Positions 24,285 to 31,812 of a stretch of 37,252 bases of DNA are shown here, one piece after another (position 1 is the stretch's first letter; every line of letters begins with the position of its first letter). The translations under genes and the position numbers were made by a program. This stretch comes from Mucilaginibacter sp. (GTDB taxonomy: Bacteria > Bacteroidota > Bacteroidia > Sphingobacteriales > Sphingobacteriaceae): contig NZ_JAQBOW010000051.1 of NCBI RefSeq assembly GCF_028287845.1, positions 1 through 37,252 on the forward strand. The letters run 5' to 3'. The notes beneath the pieces are model-generated. The model did not search any database. It saw nothing but the letters and a program-made list of their open reading frames with translations, and was not told the DNA's origin.

Positions 24285-25157
24285 ATGGCAGGAGTTATTG
24301 ATCTGATAGGCAATACGCCAATGGTTGAGATTAAAAAGCTTAATCCAAACCCTAATGTAAAGATTTTTGGTAAGCTGGAGGGTAATAACCCCGGCGGCAG
24401 CGTGAAGGATCGCGCCGCATTAAACATGATAAAAAGCGCCTTAGAGCGCGGCGACATAAAACCCGGCACTAAACTTATTGAGGCTACCAGTGGCAACACC
24501 GGCATCGCGTTAGCCATGATAGCTAATTTGTTTGATCTGGAGATAGAATTGGTGCTGCCCTCCAACTCTACCCGCGAGCGGACACTCACAATGGAGGCAT
24601 TTGGCGCTAAAGTTATCTTGCTGGATGGTATTGAAAATTGCCGTGATTATGCCGAGGAGAAAGCCGCTGGTCCGGATTATTTTATGCTGAACCAGTTTGC
24701 TAATCCGGATAATTACCTGGCCCACTACAAAACTACCGGCCCCGAAATTTGGCACGATACCGATCAGCAAATAACCCATTTTGTAAGCTCTATGGGTACT
24801 ACCGGTACCATCATGGGCTGCTCTAAATATTTAAAAGAAGTAAACCCCGCTATACAAATAGTAGGCTGCCAGCCAACCGAAGGCTCATCCATCCCCGGTA
24901 TACGCCGTTGGCCAGAGGCTTATTTGCCAAAAATATTCGACCCAAAACGGGTTGATCGCGTAATGGATATATCAGAAGAAGAGGCTGTACAAATGACCCG
25001 TAAACTAGTAAAACAAGAAGGTGTTTTTGCCGGAATGAGTAGCGGCGGCGCATTATCAGCAGCTATAAAATTAGCCTCGGAACTAAAAGAAGGCGTGATT
25101 GTATTTATTTGCTGTGATAGAGGAGATAGGTATTTGAGTAGCGAGTTGTTTGGGTAA
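24285..25157 (+). CDS. cysM: Cysteine synthase B (CysM-type)
   Basis: A 290-residue PLP-dependent O-acetylserine sulfhydrylase that makes cysteine from O-acetylserine and a sulfur donor. K41 in the GGSVKDRAA motif is the PLP-binding lysine, EATSGNTGIALAM binds the substrate carboxylate, and SSMGTTGTIMG holds the phosphate-binding loop. The RRWPEAYLPKIF segment and the short length are typical of CysM rather than CysK. It begins one base after cysE, an operon of consecutive steps. The C-terminus (CCDRGDRYLSSELFG) is complete. CysM can also use thiosulfate, but that is known only of some relatives. Confidence 0.94.
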   Translation: MAGVIDLIGNTPMVEIKKLNPNPNVKIFGKLEGNNPGGSVKDRAALNMIKSALERGDIKPGTKLIEATSGNTGIALAMIANLFDLEIELVLPSNSTRERTLTMEAFGAKVILLDGIENCRDYAEEKAAGPDYFMLNQFANPDNYLAHYKTTGPEIWHDTDQQITHFVSSMGTTGTIMGCSKYLKEVNPAIQIVGCQPTEGSSIPGIRRWPEAYLPKIFDPKRVDRVMDISEEEAVQMTRKLVKQEGVFAGMSSGGALSAAIKLASELKEGVIVFICCDRGDRYLSSELFG

Positions 25158-25202
25158 GGAACGACATTGGCTTCTTAATAGTCATTGGGATGGTGGTCTT
25201 GC

Positions 25203-25277
25203 ACTGTCCTAACTGTCTTAAGATTTATAATTAAGACAGTTAATATATTACAAGACAGACAAGACAAGCGAGACAAA
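25203..25277. repeat. AAGACAG word array between cysM and helicase gene
   Basis: TAACTGTCTTAA (25210-25221) pairs perfectly with TTAAGACAGTTA (25231-25242) across nine bases. Beyond it lie further forms of the same word: CAAGACAG, ACAAGACAAG and CGAGACAA (25251-25276). The dyad has no flanking T-run but, sitting between convergent genes, could serve as a terminator for both. Confidence 0.65.
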
Positions 25278-25316
25278 AGCAAGTATCCCGATGATTATTT
25301 TATAATAAGATAAAGC

Positions 25317-26522
25317 TTATTTTTTCCAAACCCGTTTTTTGTTCCTGTTGCCCCTGTTTTGGTTAGGCTTGGGTTCATGCTTAACTTCGGCAATGCTGGT
25401 TAAATGCTCTGGCAGCGGGTGTTGGGTTATCTTTTTATCTATCAGTTCTTCAATACCTTTTAACCTGCGCTCATCACGATGATTAACAAAGGTAATAGCG
25501 GTACCGGTAGTAGCGGCCCTTGCGGTGCGGCCAATACGATGGATATAATCTTCGGCATCGCCGGGCACATCATAATTAATTACCAGGTCAATCCCCTCCA
25601 CATCAATACCACGCGAAAGCGCATCGGTACCAATAATAATGGGCAGCTGCCTGTTTTTAAATTTTAAAAGAATCTCTTCTCTTTCCTTTTGTTCAAGGTC
25701 TGAGTGAAAGGCTTCGGCTTTAAGCTGTATGCCCTTTAATTCTTTATATAATGCTTTTACTATTTCTTTTCTTGAAGCAAAAATAATTGTGCTTACAAAA
25801 TTGCCATCCTTTAGCAAATGCTGTAACAATGGTGTTTTTTGCTGATCGTGTAAACGATAAATCTGCTGATCGATACCAACAGCAGGTTGTGACAAGGCGA
25901 TATTTATCTGCTCGGGATTTTTTAATACTGATTTAGCCAGATTGCGTATGCGCCCCGGCATAGTAGCCGAAAATAATAAGGTTTGCCGCTCTTTAGGCAG
26001 GTAGCTTATTATGCGCATAATATCATCCTGAAAACCCATATCCAGCATACGGTCAGCCTCGTCCAATATCAAATGATTTATTTGATTTAGCTTTAATACG
26101 CCTGATGTTAGGTGCGCTATCAGCCTGCCCGGTGTAGCAATAATAATGTTTACATTGTTTTGAATACCACGGCGCTGCTGCTCATAAACATGCCCATCGC
26201 CACCGCCAAAAACAGCAATGGAGCTAATGCCGGTAAAATAGGCAAGTCCTTCAACTTGCTGGTCTATTTGCTGGGCAAGCTCACGGGTTGGTGTTAATAT
26301 TAGGGTGCTTGTATGGTTTTTTTTGGTGCGGCCTATTTGCTCTAATACCGGCAATAAAAATGCAGCGGTTTTACCTGTACCTGTTTGGGCGCAGGCAATA
26401 ATATCTTTACCGTCTAAAATAATCGGAATGGCCATTCCCTGTATTGGTGTTGGGGTGGTGTACCCCATGCTGGTAATGCCTTCTGTTAGGTGCTCGTTGA
26501 AATTAAAATCCTGAAATGTCAC
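25317..26522 (-). CDS. DEAD-box RNA helicase, RhlE-like
   Basis: A 401-residue ATP-dependent RNA helicase. The motifs in order are Q motif (GYTTPTPIQ, 20-28), Walker A AQTGTGKT (45-52), PTRELAQQ (78-85), DEAD (154-157), SAT (185-187) and HRIGRTAR (328-335), followed by a short basic tail ending NKKRVWKK. Such enzymes remodel structured RNA in ribosome assembly or cold adaptation. The start codon is GTG at 26522: no in-frame ATG lies upstream before the sequence becomes implausible, and the next Met would cut the segment before the Q motif. It is single, convergent with cysM. Confidence 0.93.
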   Translation of the reverse strand: MTFQDFNFNEHLTEGITSMGYTTPTPIQGMAIPIILDGKDIIACAQTGTGKTAAFLLPVLEQIGRTKKNHTSTLILTPTRELAQQIDQQVEGLAYFTGISSIAVFGGGDGHVYEQQRRGIQNNVNIIIATPGRLIAHLTSGVLKLNQINHLILDEADRMLDMGFQDDIMRIISYLPKERQTLLFSATMPGRIRNLAKSVLKNPEQINIALSQPAVGIDQQIYRLHDQQKTPLLQHLLKDGNFVSTIIFASRKEIVKALYKELKGIQLKAEAFHSDLEQKEREEILLKFKNRQLPIIIGTDALSRGIDVEGIDLVINYDVPGDAEDYIHRIGRTARAATTGTAITFVNHRDERRLKGIEELIDKKITQHPLPEHLTSIAEVKHEPKPNQNRGNRNKKRVWKK

Positions 26523-26779
26523 TATATTTTTTTGATGTGGTACAAGATACGCAAAATTGTTGTGTTAGCAGAATTTACAGCTAATGTTGATGCTGATATT
26601 GAATTGCTGCAACCAATTTCCTTCAATTGTAAGCTAAATTTGGCGCTGTATTTATGCGCAATATTGCAATTATAGTTGGCAGCGATTGCCGTGGGCGGGA
26701 TGAATACAATATATATCCAGGATAGCTACGCCTATCACCACAGGCCTATCCTTTAATTTTCATAAACGGTAACAGTTTG

Positions 26780-27208
26780 CTACGATTGTATATAGCTCTT
26801 TAAATGCTCAATAGTAGCTTCATGAAACAGTATAGTTTCTGCAACAACATCACTAATAGAGATAATACCGCATAGCTTATCATAAATAAAAACAGGCAGA
26901 TAACGAATATTACTATCGCTCATAATATGCATGCAGGTTTCTATGGAGCTATTTGGAAGTATCCTAGGCAGGCCGGTGCTCATAATTTCGCGCACAGTTG
27001 TACCATCAGATGATCTTCCTTCCAGAATAACCTTACGCGCATAATCTCTTTCGGTAATCAGGCCCGCATACTCGCCATCTTCTGTAACTATAACCGAACC
27101 AATATTTCTTTCGGCCATTAGCCTCAAAGCATCTAAAACCAGTGCATTGGCATCAATTGCAACAACACTACTACCCTTACGGGTTAGTATATCTGAAACT
27201 TTTTTCAT
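26780..27208 (-). CDS. CBS-pair domain protein
   Basis: A 142-residue protein made of two CBS domains (about 8-62 and 72-130) and nothing else. Landmarks are GSVIVTEDGEYAGLITERDYARKV in the first repeat and IRYLPVFIYDKLCGIISISDVV in the second. CBS pairs bind adenosine nucleotides or S-adenosylmethionine and usually regulate a partner enzyme or channel; the partner here is unknown. The C-terminal helix (AETILFHEATIEHLKSYI) may mediate dimerisation. It is preceded by an exact -7 element and stands alone between the helicase and pdxA genes. The 257-bp spacer after it holds no gene that I can see. Confidence 0.9.
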   Translation of the reverse strand: MKKVSDILTRKGSSVVAIDANALVLDALRLMAERNIGSVIVTEDGEYAGLITERDYARKVILEGRSSDGTTVREIMSTGLPRILPNSSIETCMHIMSDSNIRYLPVFIYDKLCGIISISDVVAETILFHEATIEHLKSYIQS

Positions 27209-27239
27209 AACAATAGGGGTTTAGTGGATGGGATATTAC

Positions 27240-27247
27240 CAAATATA
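27240..27247 (-). promoter_or_regulatory. -7 element upstream of CBS-pair gene
   Basis: TATATTTG on the minus strand matches TAnnTTTG exactly, about 32 bp before the start codon. A TTTG lies only 12 bases further up, too close for the standard -33 position. Confidence 0.35.
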
Positions 27248-27307
27248 ATTAATATCAACCAAAAAAAACCTATGGATGAGGCTTTTATATTAACAAATGT
27301 GGAAATC

Positions 27308-28363
27308 TTAGTCCCTGTCGCGGCTTAGCTTGGTAAATAGCAGCGGATTTTCATTTAGCTCTATACCCTCCTTGCGGTGTTTTGCAATATGCAGAGCGGT
27401 AAATATCGCTTCACGAAAAGATATTTCTGATGCTAAATTCTTTCCGGCAATATCATAAGCCGTTCCATGATCAGGCGAGGTACGTACAAATTTTAGCCCT
27501 GCCGTAAAATTAACGCCCGATTCAAAAGCTATTTGCTTAAATGGAATTAAACCCTGGTCGTGATACATGGCCAGTACCGCGTCAAACTTTAAATAAGTTC
27601 CGTTAGCAAAAAATCCATCGGCGGCATAAGGGCCAAAAGCCAATATATCGGTTGCTCTGGCTTCTTCAATAGCCGGTATAATGGTGGTTTGCTCTTCATG
27701 ACCTATCAAGCCATTATCGCTGGCGTGTGGGTTTAATCCTAATACAGCAATTTTGGGTTTGCGTATCCAGAAATCATCGCGTAAGCTGGCATTCATCAGC
27801 TTTAATTTAGCTAATATTTTTTCGGTAGTAAGGCTTTGGGCTATTTTATTAACGGGTATATGCCCGGTAACCACCCCAACACGCAAGGTATCGCTAACCA
27901 AAAACATTAATGATTCGGCAGCGCCATCGCGGTCCTGCAAATACTCTGTATGGCCGGGAAAGTTAAAGCTTTCGCTTTGTATAGTGTCTTTATTTATAGG
28001 GGCAGTAACCAGCGCGTCTATAGCGCCGCTTAGTAAATCGGCAGTGGCACGTTCTAATGACGCAAAAGCGTATTTGCCTACTTCTTTATTGGGTATACCG
28101 GGTTCAATTTTTACATCCTCTTCCCAGCAATTTATCATGTTGGCACGTTTAGGCTGCGCTTTTGACGGATGATCTATCACTTGAAAATTTAGCTCACCTA
28201 CCTCGGTAGCCCGGCGGTAAAATGATGCTACTTTGGTATGGCCGTAAACAATAGGCGTGCAATAATTATAGATCATACTGTCGGCCAATGTTTTTATAAT
28301 TATCTCTAAACCAATACCGTTTACGTCGCCAATGCTAATGCCTATTTTAAGTTTCTCGTTCAT
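27308..28363 (-). CDS. pdxA: 4-hydroxythreonine-4-phosphate dehydrogenase
   Basis: A 351-residue PdxA, which oxidises 4-phosphohydroxy-L-threonine in the DXP-dependent route to pyridoxal 5'-phosphate. Metal-binding histidines are seen at H168 (VVTGHIP), H213 (GLNPHASDNG) and H268 (MYHDQGLIPFK), each offset by two from the E. coli positions. The opening IGISIGDVNGIGLEII and the TAPINKDTI and FPGHTEYL motifs are diagnostic. It is divergent from rsmA across a 167-bp spacer; in many bacteria pdxA and rsmA are neighbours in the same direction, so this is a rearranged version of a familiar pairing. Confidence 0.96.
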   Translation of the reverse strand: MNEKLKIGISIGDVNGIGLEIIIKTLADSMIYNYCTPIVYGHTKVASFYRRATEVGELNFQVIDHPSKAQPKRANMINCWEEDVKIEPGIPNKEVGKYAFASLERATADLLSGAIDALVTAPINKDTIQSESFNFPGHTEYLQDRDGAAESLMFLVSDTLRVGVVTGHIPVNKIAQSLTTEKILAKLKLMNASLRDDFWIRKPKIAVLGLNPHASDNGLIGHEEQTTIIPAIEEARATDILAFGPYAADGFFANGTYLKFDAVLAMYHDQGLIPFKQIAFESGVNFTAGLKFVRTSPDHGTAYDIAGKNLASEISFREAIFTALHIAKHRKEGIELNENPLLFTKLSRDRD

Positions 28364-28373
28364 GTTTATATTT

Positions 28374-28442
28374 GATTACACCGATGGTTTAATGATTACA
28401 TCGATTACAACCTTTTACCTTTTAACTTTCGCCTTTTACCTT
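28374..28442. repeat. GATTACA and CCTTTTACCTT word repeats in pdxA-rsmA spacer
   Basis: GATTACA occurs at 28374-28380, 28394-28400 and 28403-28409, flanked by CGAT; CCTTTTACCTT occurs at 28411-28421 and 28432-28442 with a degenerate copy between. It lies in the divergent spacer, so it may overlap promoters of either gene. Confidence 0.55.
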
Positions 28443-28530
28443 AAAATTACTGTAAAGAAAAGATTTTAGGCTAAGAGTTCCTGATTAAAGCACAAATATG
28501 ACTTAATTTGCTCAAATATTTTGATTAATA

Positions 28531-29310
28531 ATGACATTAGTAAGAGCAAAAAAACATTTAGGTCAGCACTTTCTTACTGATAAAAACATTGCAGCTAAAA
28601 TAGTGGATAGCCTGCGCCCCGAAAACAAGTACCAGCAAGTGCTGGAAGTTGGGCCGGGCATGGGTGTGCTGTCGGATATTTTGCTGGAGAAAACAGAATA
28701 CGAAACCTACCTGATCGATATAGACAGGGAGTCGTACGAGTATTTGCAAAAGAAATACCCTAAGCTTGGCACTAAGCTTATCAATGCTGATTTTTTGGCG
28801 ATGGATTTCGCAGCAAACTTTACCGGTCCGCTAGGCATTATTGGTAATTTCCCATACAATATATCATCACAAATACTTTTTAAGGTGCTGGATAACAGGC
28901 AGCAAGTAGTTGAGGTGGTAGGCATGTTTCAAAAAGAAGTTGCCGAGCGTTGCGCCGCCAAAGCAGGCAGTAAAGAGTATGGCATCCTGAGTGTGTTTTT
29001 GCAGGCTTATTATAAAGTTGAGTATTTGTTTACGGTTAAAGCCGGAGTATTTAACCCGCCGCCAAAGGTGCTATCGGCAGTAATAAGATTAACCCGTAAC
29101 GAAGTGACGCAATTAGATTGCGATGAAAAACTTTTCTGGCAGGTTGTAAAAGCCGGATTTAACCAGCGCCGTAAAACCTTGCGTAATGCCCTATCATCGC
29201 TCATCAACAAAGAAAAAATGACCGAAGAGCCACTGCTTGACCTGCGTGCCGAGCGATTAACGGTTGATGATTTTGTGAAGATAACTAAGCAGATAACGGC
29301 TAATAGATAA
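28531..29310 (+). CDS. rsmA: 16S rRNA (adenine1518-N6/adenine1519-N6)-dimethyltransferase
   Basis: A 259-residue RsmA/KsgA, which dimethylates two adjacent adenines in helix 45 of 16S rRNA as a late check on 30S assembly, using S-adenosylmethionine. The opening AKKHLGQHFLTDKNIAAKIV, the SAM-binding LEVGPGMGVLSD (38-49) and the catalytic NFPYN (106-110, the family NLPYN motif with Phe) are clear. The helical C-terminal domain includes FNQRRKTLRNAL. Length is standard. It ends six bases before a strong terminator, whose stem overlaps the promoter of the downstream higBA pair. Confidence 0.96.
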   Translation: MTLVRAKKHLGQHFLTDKNIAAKIVDSLRPENKYQQVLEVGPGMGVLSDILLEKTEYETYLIDIDRESYEYLQKKYPKLGTKLINADFLAMDFAANFTGPLGIIGNFPYNISSQILFKVLDNRQQVVEVVGMFQKEVAERCAAKAGSKEYGILSVFLQAYYKVEYLFTVKAGVFNPPPKVLSAVIRLTRNEVTQLDCDEKLFWQVVKAGFNQRRKTLRNALSSLINKEKMTEEPLLDLRAERLTVDDFVKITKQITANR

Positions 29311-29315
29311 TTTAG

Positions 29316-29350
29316 AAATAAAAAGTTGGCAAAAAGCCAACTTTTTATTT
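29316..29350. terminator. rsmA terminator, 15-bp perfect stem
   Basis: Positions 29316-29330 are the exact reverse complement of 29336-29350, with a five-base A loop; the stem core GTTGGC/GCCAAC is flanked by A-run and T-run. It begins five bases after the rsmA stop. The TTG inside the left arm doubles as the likely -33 element for higBA. Confidence 0.9.
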
Positions 29351-29357
29351 AATTTTG
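29326..29357 (+). promoter_or_regulatory. Promoter of higBA, embedded in rsmA terminator
   Basis: TTG (29326-29328), 21 bases, then TAATTTTG (29350-29357), an exact TAnnTTTG. The predicted start point, near 29363, falls within the dyad at 29361-29378. Confidence 0.5.
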
Positions 29358-29360
29358 TTT

Positions 29361-29381
29361 GGACTTTCGGGAAAGTCCCGA
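29361..29381. promoter_or_regulatory. Candidate HigA operator
   Basis: GGACTTTC-GG-GAAAGTCC (29361-29378) is a perfect eight-base dyad; it overlaps a second dyad, TCGGGA-AAG-TCCCGA (29367-29381). It sits at the predicted transcription start of higBA, the usual place for autorepression by the HigA antitoxin. Binding is inferred. Confidence 0.45.
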
Positions 29382-29435
29382 TTATGGTGACGTTAAATTG
29401 TAAAGAGATCACGATGGATAAAAAAAAACTTAAGA

Positions 29436-29732
29436 ATGATGGTTATCATCTATCAAAAAAAATTACAAGACTTTGCAAAAAAACATGCAGATGCAACTAA
29501 CAGTATTAGCACCTGGAAAAAAGTAGTTCAGGATGCTAACTGGAAAAAAGGAACTGATATTTTAATTGATTTTCCTAAAGCAAAACTTATTCCCTCTAAA
29601 AGAGCGCGCTTTAAAATCGTAGGCAATAAATATCGACTCATAATTGAGGTAGATTATACCGACGGAATTGTAGAGATTAGGTTCATAGGAACCCATTCAG
29701 AATACGATAATATTGATGCAGGCTCTATTTAA
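29436..29732 (+). CDS. higB: HigB family toxin
   Basis: A 98-residue RelE-superfamily toxin of the HigB branch, an mRNA interferase that cuts transcripts on the ribosome. The family signature is visible in [19 protein letters not shown] and [21 protein letters not shown] segments (here [19 protein letters not shown]), followed by [16 protein letters not shown]. Length is normal. Two consecutive ATGs (29436 and 29439) are possible starts. As usual for hig, the toxin gene precedes the antitoxin gene. A promoter and dyad lie 60-110 bp upstream. Confidence 0.92.
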   Translation: MMVIIYQKKLQDFAKKHADATNSISTWKKVVQDANWKKGTDILIDFPKAKLIPSKRARFKIVGNKYRLIIEVDYTDGIVEIRFIGTHSEYDNIDAGSI

Positions 29733-29754
29733 CGAGTGGACAAAACTTATAACT

Positions 29755-30132
29755 ATGAACGAAAAGCCACAGTGGTTTTTAATAGAAACCGAACAAGAGT
29801 ACAATAAAGCCGTTGAAAGGTACGAACAGATCAAACATGCAACAGCCGGAGCAGAGCACAAAGAGAAGCTTTTGCTGGTGCATTTGATTGAAAATTATGA
29901 AAATACACTTTGGGATCTTCCCGAAGTTAATCCGGTTGAAATGATCAAAATCCGTATGGATGATTTTGGCTATAAAGCGGCCGACCTTGCCGCAGTTTAC
30001 GGCGATAAGGGCACAATTAGTAAAGTGTTGAACTACAAACAGCCATTATCATTAACAATGATCAGAAAATTTAGCGAGCTATTGCATTTACCTGCATCGG
30101 CGTTACTTAAAGAATATAATCTGCATTCGTAG
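29755..30132 (+). CDS. higA: HigA family antitoxin, helix-turn-helix
   Basis: A 125-residue antitoxin that neutralises HigB and represses the operon. The N-terminal part (about 1-60) is the helical toxin-binding segment of the larger Bacteroidota HigA type, and the C-terminal part (about 65-125) is an Xre-like helix-turn-helix, with DLAAVYGDKGTISKVLNYKQ as the recognition region. I start at ATG 29755, where homology-like sequence begins (NEKPQWFLIETEQEYNKA), 22 bp after the higB stop. An ATG at 29716 (or TTG at 29713) overlapping higB would add 13-14 residues that look non-conserved. Confidence 0.88.
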   Translation: MNEKPQWFLIETEQEYNKAVERYEQIKHATAGAEHKEKLLLVHLIENYENTLWDLPEVNPVEMIKIRMDDFGYKAADLAAVYGDKGTISKVLNYKQPLSLTMIRKFSELLHLPASALLKEYNLHS

Positions 30133-30161
30133 GCTTAATTAAAAATGCAAATAGATCTATT

Positions 30162-31100
30162 TTGAACAATAAAATACTCATCGTCGACGATATCCACCCT
30201 ATATTTATTGAACAGGCAGAAGCCATGGGTTATGTATGCGACTATCAGCCCTTAATAAAACCAGATGGGGCACTACAAATTATTGGCGACTATGCCGGAT
30301 TGGTTATCCGCTCAAAATTTAATGTTGACAGGCAGGTAATTGATGCAGCCAATAACCTGCGTTTTGTTTGCCGTGCAGGTGCGGGCATGGACAATATTGA
30401 CGAGGCTTATGCAGCCGAAAAAAACATTACCCTGATTAATGCCCCCGAAGGTAATATGGATGCTGTAGGCGAGCATGCCGTTGGTTTATTGCTGGCGCTG
30501 ATGAACCATTTTATTACTGCTGATGCCGAAATACGCAATGGCGAGTGGAAACGCGAGGCCAATCGTGGTTATGAGCTAAAGGGAAAAACGGTAGGCATAA
30601 TAGGCTATGGGTTTATGGGGAAAAGCTTTGCCAAAAAGCTATCTGGTTTTGGGGTTGATGTTATTGCTTATGATAAATATAAAACCGGTTTCTCTGACCA
30701 ATATGCCCGCGAAGTAAGTATGGAACAAATTGTTAAGCTGAGCGATGTGTTGAGCCTGCATATACCCTTAACCAAAGAAACAAAAGGTTTGGTTAACGAG
30801 GAGTATCTGTTCCATTTTAAGAAGCCTATATTTTTTATTAATACATCGCGTGGTAAGGTGGCAGAGGTTAGGGCAATAGTAAATGCGGTTAAGCAAGGTA
30901 AAATACTTGGTGCCGGTTTGGATGTATTGGAGACCGAAAAATTCCCGGCATTGGGCGAGCAGGAATGGTTTGATGACCTGAAAAAATCGGGTAAAATAAT
31001 ACTAACGCCACATGTGGCCGGCTGGACGTTCGACTCGTACCGTAAAATTAGCGAGGTAATGGCTGATAAGCTTCGCTTGATTGAAAAGATTGAAGATTAA
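30162..31100 (+). CDS. D-2-hydroxyacid dehydrogenase (SerA-like)
   Basis: A 312-residue NAD(P)-dependent D-isomer 2-hydroxyacid dehydrogenase. The Rossmann motif is GYGFMG (148-153) with D171 selecting NAD; catalytic R230 (NTSRG), E259 (LETEKF) and H284 (TPHVAGWT) are in place. It lacks the C-terminal ACT domain of long 3-phosphoglycerate dehydrogenases, so phosphoglycerate, glyoxylate or another 2-oxoacid are all possible substrates. The start is TTG at 30162, directly before the first beta strand (KILIVDDIHP); the nearby ATG at 30145 is out of frame and the next in-frame Met is residue 22. It follows higA after 29 bp. Confidence 0.88.
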   Translation: MNNKILIVDDIHPIFIEQAEAMGYVCDYQPLIKPDGALQIIGDYAGLVIRSKFNVDRQVIDAANNLRFVCRAGAGMDNIDEAYAAEKNITLINAPEGNMDAVGEHAVGLLLALMNHFITADAEIRNGEWKREANRGYELKGKTVGIIGYGFMGKSFAKKLSGFGVDVIAYDKYKTGFSDQYAREVSMEQIVKLSDVLSLHIPLTKETKGLVNEEYLFHFKKPIFFINTSRGKVAEVRAIVNAVKQGKILGAGLDVLETEKFPALGEQEWFDDLKKSGKIILTPHVAGWTFDSYRKISEVMADKLRLIEKIED

Positions 31101-31158
31101 GGATTAAAGATTGGGATTGAATAATTACACTAATCTTTAATCTTCAACATCTAATCTT
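31090..31158. repeat. GATTAAAGATT word array after the dehydrogenase gene
   Basis: TTGAAGATTAA (31090-31100, overlapping the stop codon) is the exact reverse complement of 31137-31147, and GATTAAAGATT (31102-31112) of 31132-31142. These two alternative pairings share the same right arm. AT-rich, no T-run. Confidence 0.6.
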
Positions 31159-31170
31159 TACTAACAAAAA

Positions 31171-31203
31171 TTTGGATTTTAAAACTTAAATCTCTTATCT
31201 TCG
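31171..31203 (+). promoter_or_regulatory. Candidate promoter of greA
   Basis: TTTG (31171-31174), 21 bases, then TATCTTCG (31196-31203), a one-base variant of TAnnTTTG. The start point would be near 31209, giving a 130-base leader that contains two hairpins. No better promoter lies in the 39 bp between the last hairpin and the greA ATG. Confidence 0.5.
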
Positions 31204-31212
31204 TTTTACACT

Positions 31213-31255
31213 AAACAAGACTATACAGCCAGCCTGCATAGTCTTGTTTGTTTTT
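31213..31255 (+). terminator. First terminator-like hairpin in greA leader
   Basis: AAACAAGACTAT (31213-31224) pairs perfectly with ATAGTCTTGTTT (31238-31249) across 13 bases, followed by GTTTTT. It lies a few bases after the predicted start point, so it would cap or end a transcript of about 45 bases. Confidence 0.6.
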
Positions 31256-31265
31256 AAAGTCATTA

Positions 31266-31299
31266 CGTCCTTCTTAAAATAGGGAGGGCGGTTTTTTTT
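31266..31299 (+). terminator. Second terminator-like hairpin in greA leader
   Basis: CGTCCTTC (31266-31273) pairs with GGAGGGCG (31283-31290), eight pairs including two G:U, with a nine-base loop, followed by G and eight T (31292-31299). This is a standard intrinsic terminator shape lying 39 bp upstream of greA. Confidence 0.65.
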
Positions 31300-31338
31300 G
31301 GCAAATCAATTAGATAAATAAAAATTAATTAGTGAGTT

Positions 31339-31812
31339 ATGGCAGAGGTAGCATATTTTACCAAAGAAGGTTTAGAAAAATTAAAGCAAGAATTACAAGA
31401 ACTGAAAACTACAGGACGGGCCACTATAACCAAGGCTATAGCAGAGGCGCGCGATAAAGGCGACTTATCTGAGAACGCAGAATACGATGCCGCTAAAGAG
31501 GCGCAGGGTTTACACGAAGCTAAAATATCCCAGGTGCAGGAAACTTTGGCCAACGCACGTTTGTTGGACGAATCAAAACTGGATTTATCAAAGGTATTGG
31601 CCTTGTCTATTGTTAAGATAAAAAACGTAAGTAACGGCGCCACCATGACCTATCAGCTGGTAGCCGAAAGTGAAGCTGATATGAAGACAGGCAAAATATC
31701 TGTGATATCGCCTATTGCCAAAGGCTTGTTGGGTAAAAAAGTAGGCGATATTGCCGAAATTACTGTACCGGCGGGCAAAATGGAATTTGAGATATTAGAA
31801 GTAAGCAGATAA
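31339..31812 (+). CDS. greA: Transcription elongation factor GreA
   Basis: A 157-residue GreA, which enters the RNA polymerase secondary channel and stimulates cleavage of backtracked transcripts. The N-terminal coiled coil (about 6-75) carries the tip segment DLSENAEYDAAKEAQ, whose D and E residues coordinate the catalytic magnesium; the C-terminal FKBP-like domain (about 80-157) ends with GKMEFEILEVSR. Length is standard. The leader holds two tandem terminator-like hairpins, suggesting that expression is limited by early termination. The HIT-protein gene follows after a 108-bp spacer with a word array. Confidence 0.97.
   Translation: MAEVAYFTKEGLEKLKQELQELKTTGRATITKAIAEARDKGDLSENAEYDAAKEAQGLHEAKISQVQETLANARLLDESKLDLSKVLALSIVKIKNVSNGATMTYQLVAESEADMKTGKISVISPIAKGLLGKKVGDIAEITVPAGKMEFEILEVSR

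Noticed and set aside
26719..26752. AGGATAG/CTATCCT hairpin between CBS-pair and helicase genes as terminator
   Set aside because: Only seven pairs with a 20-base loop and no T-run on the minus strand; left as unsupported.
29713..29754. Earlier TTG/ATG start for HigA overlapping higB
   Set aside because: The residues gained do not resemble the family N-terminus, which begins at about the Met at 29755.
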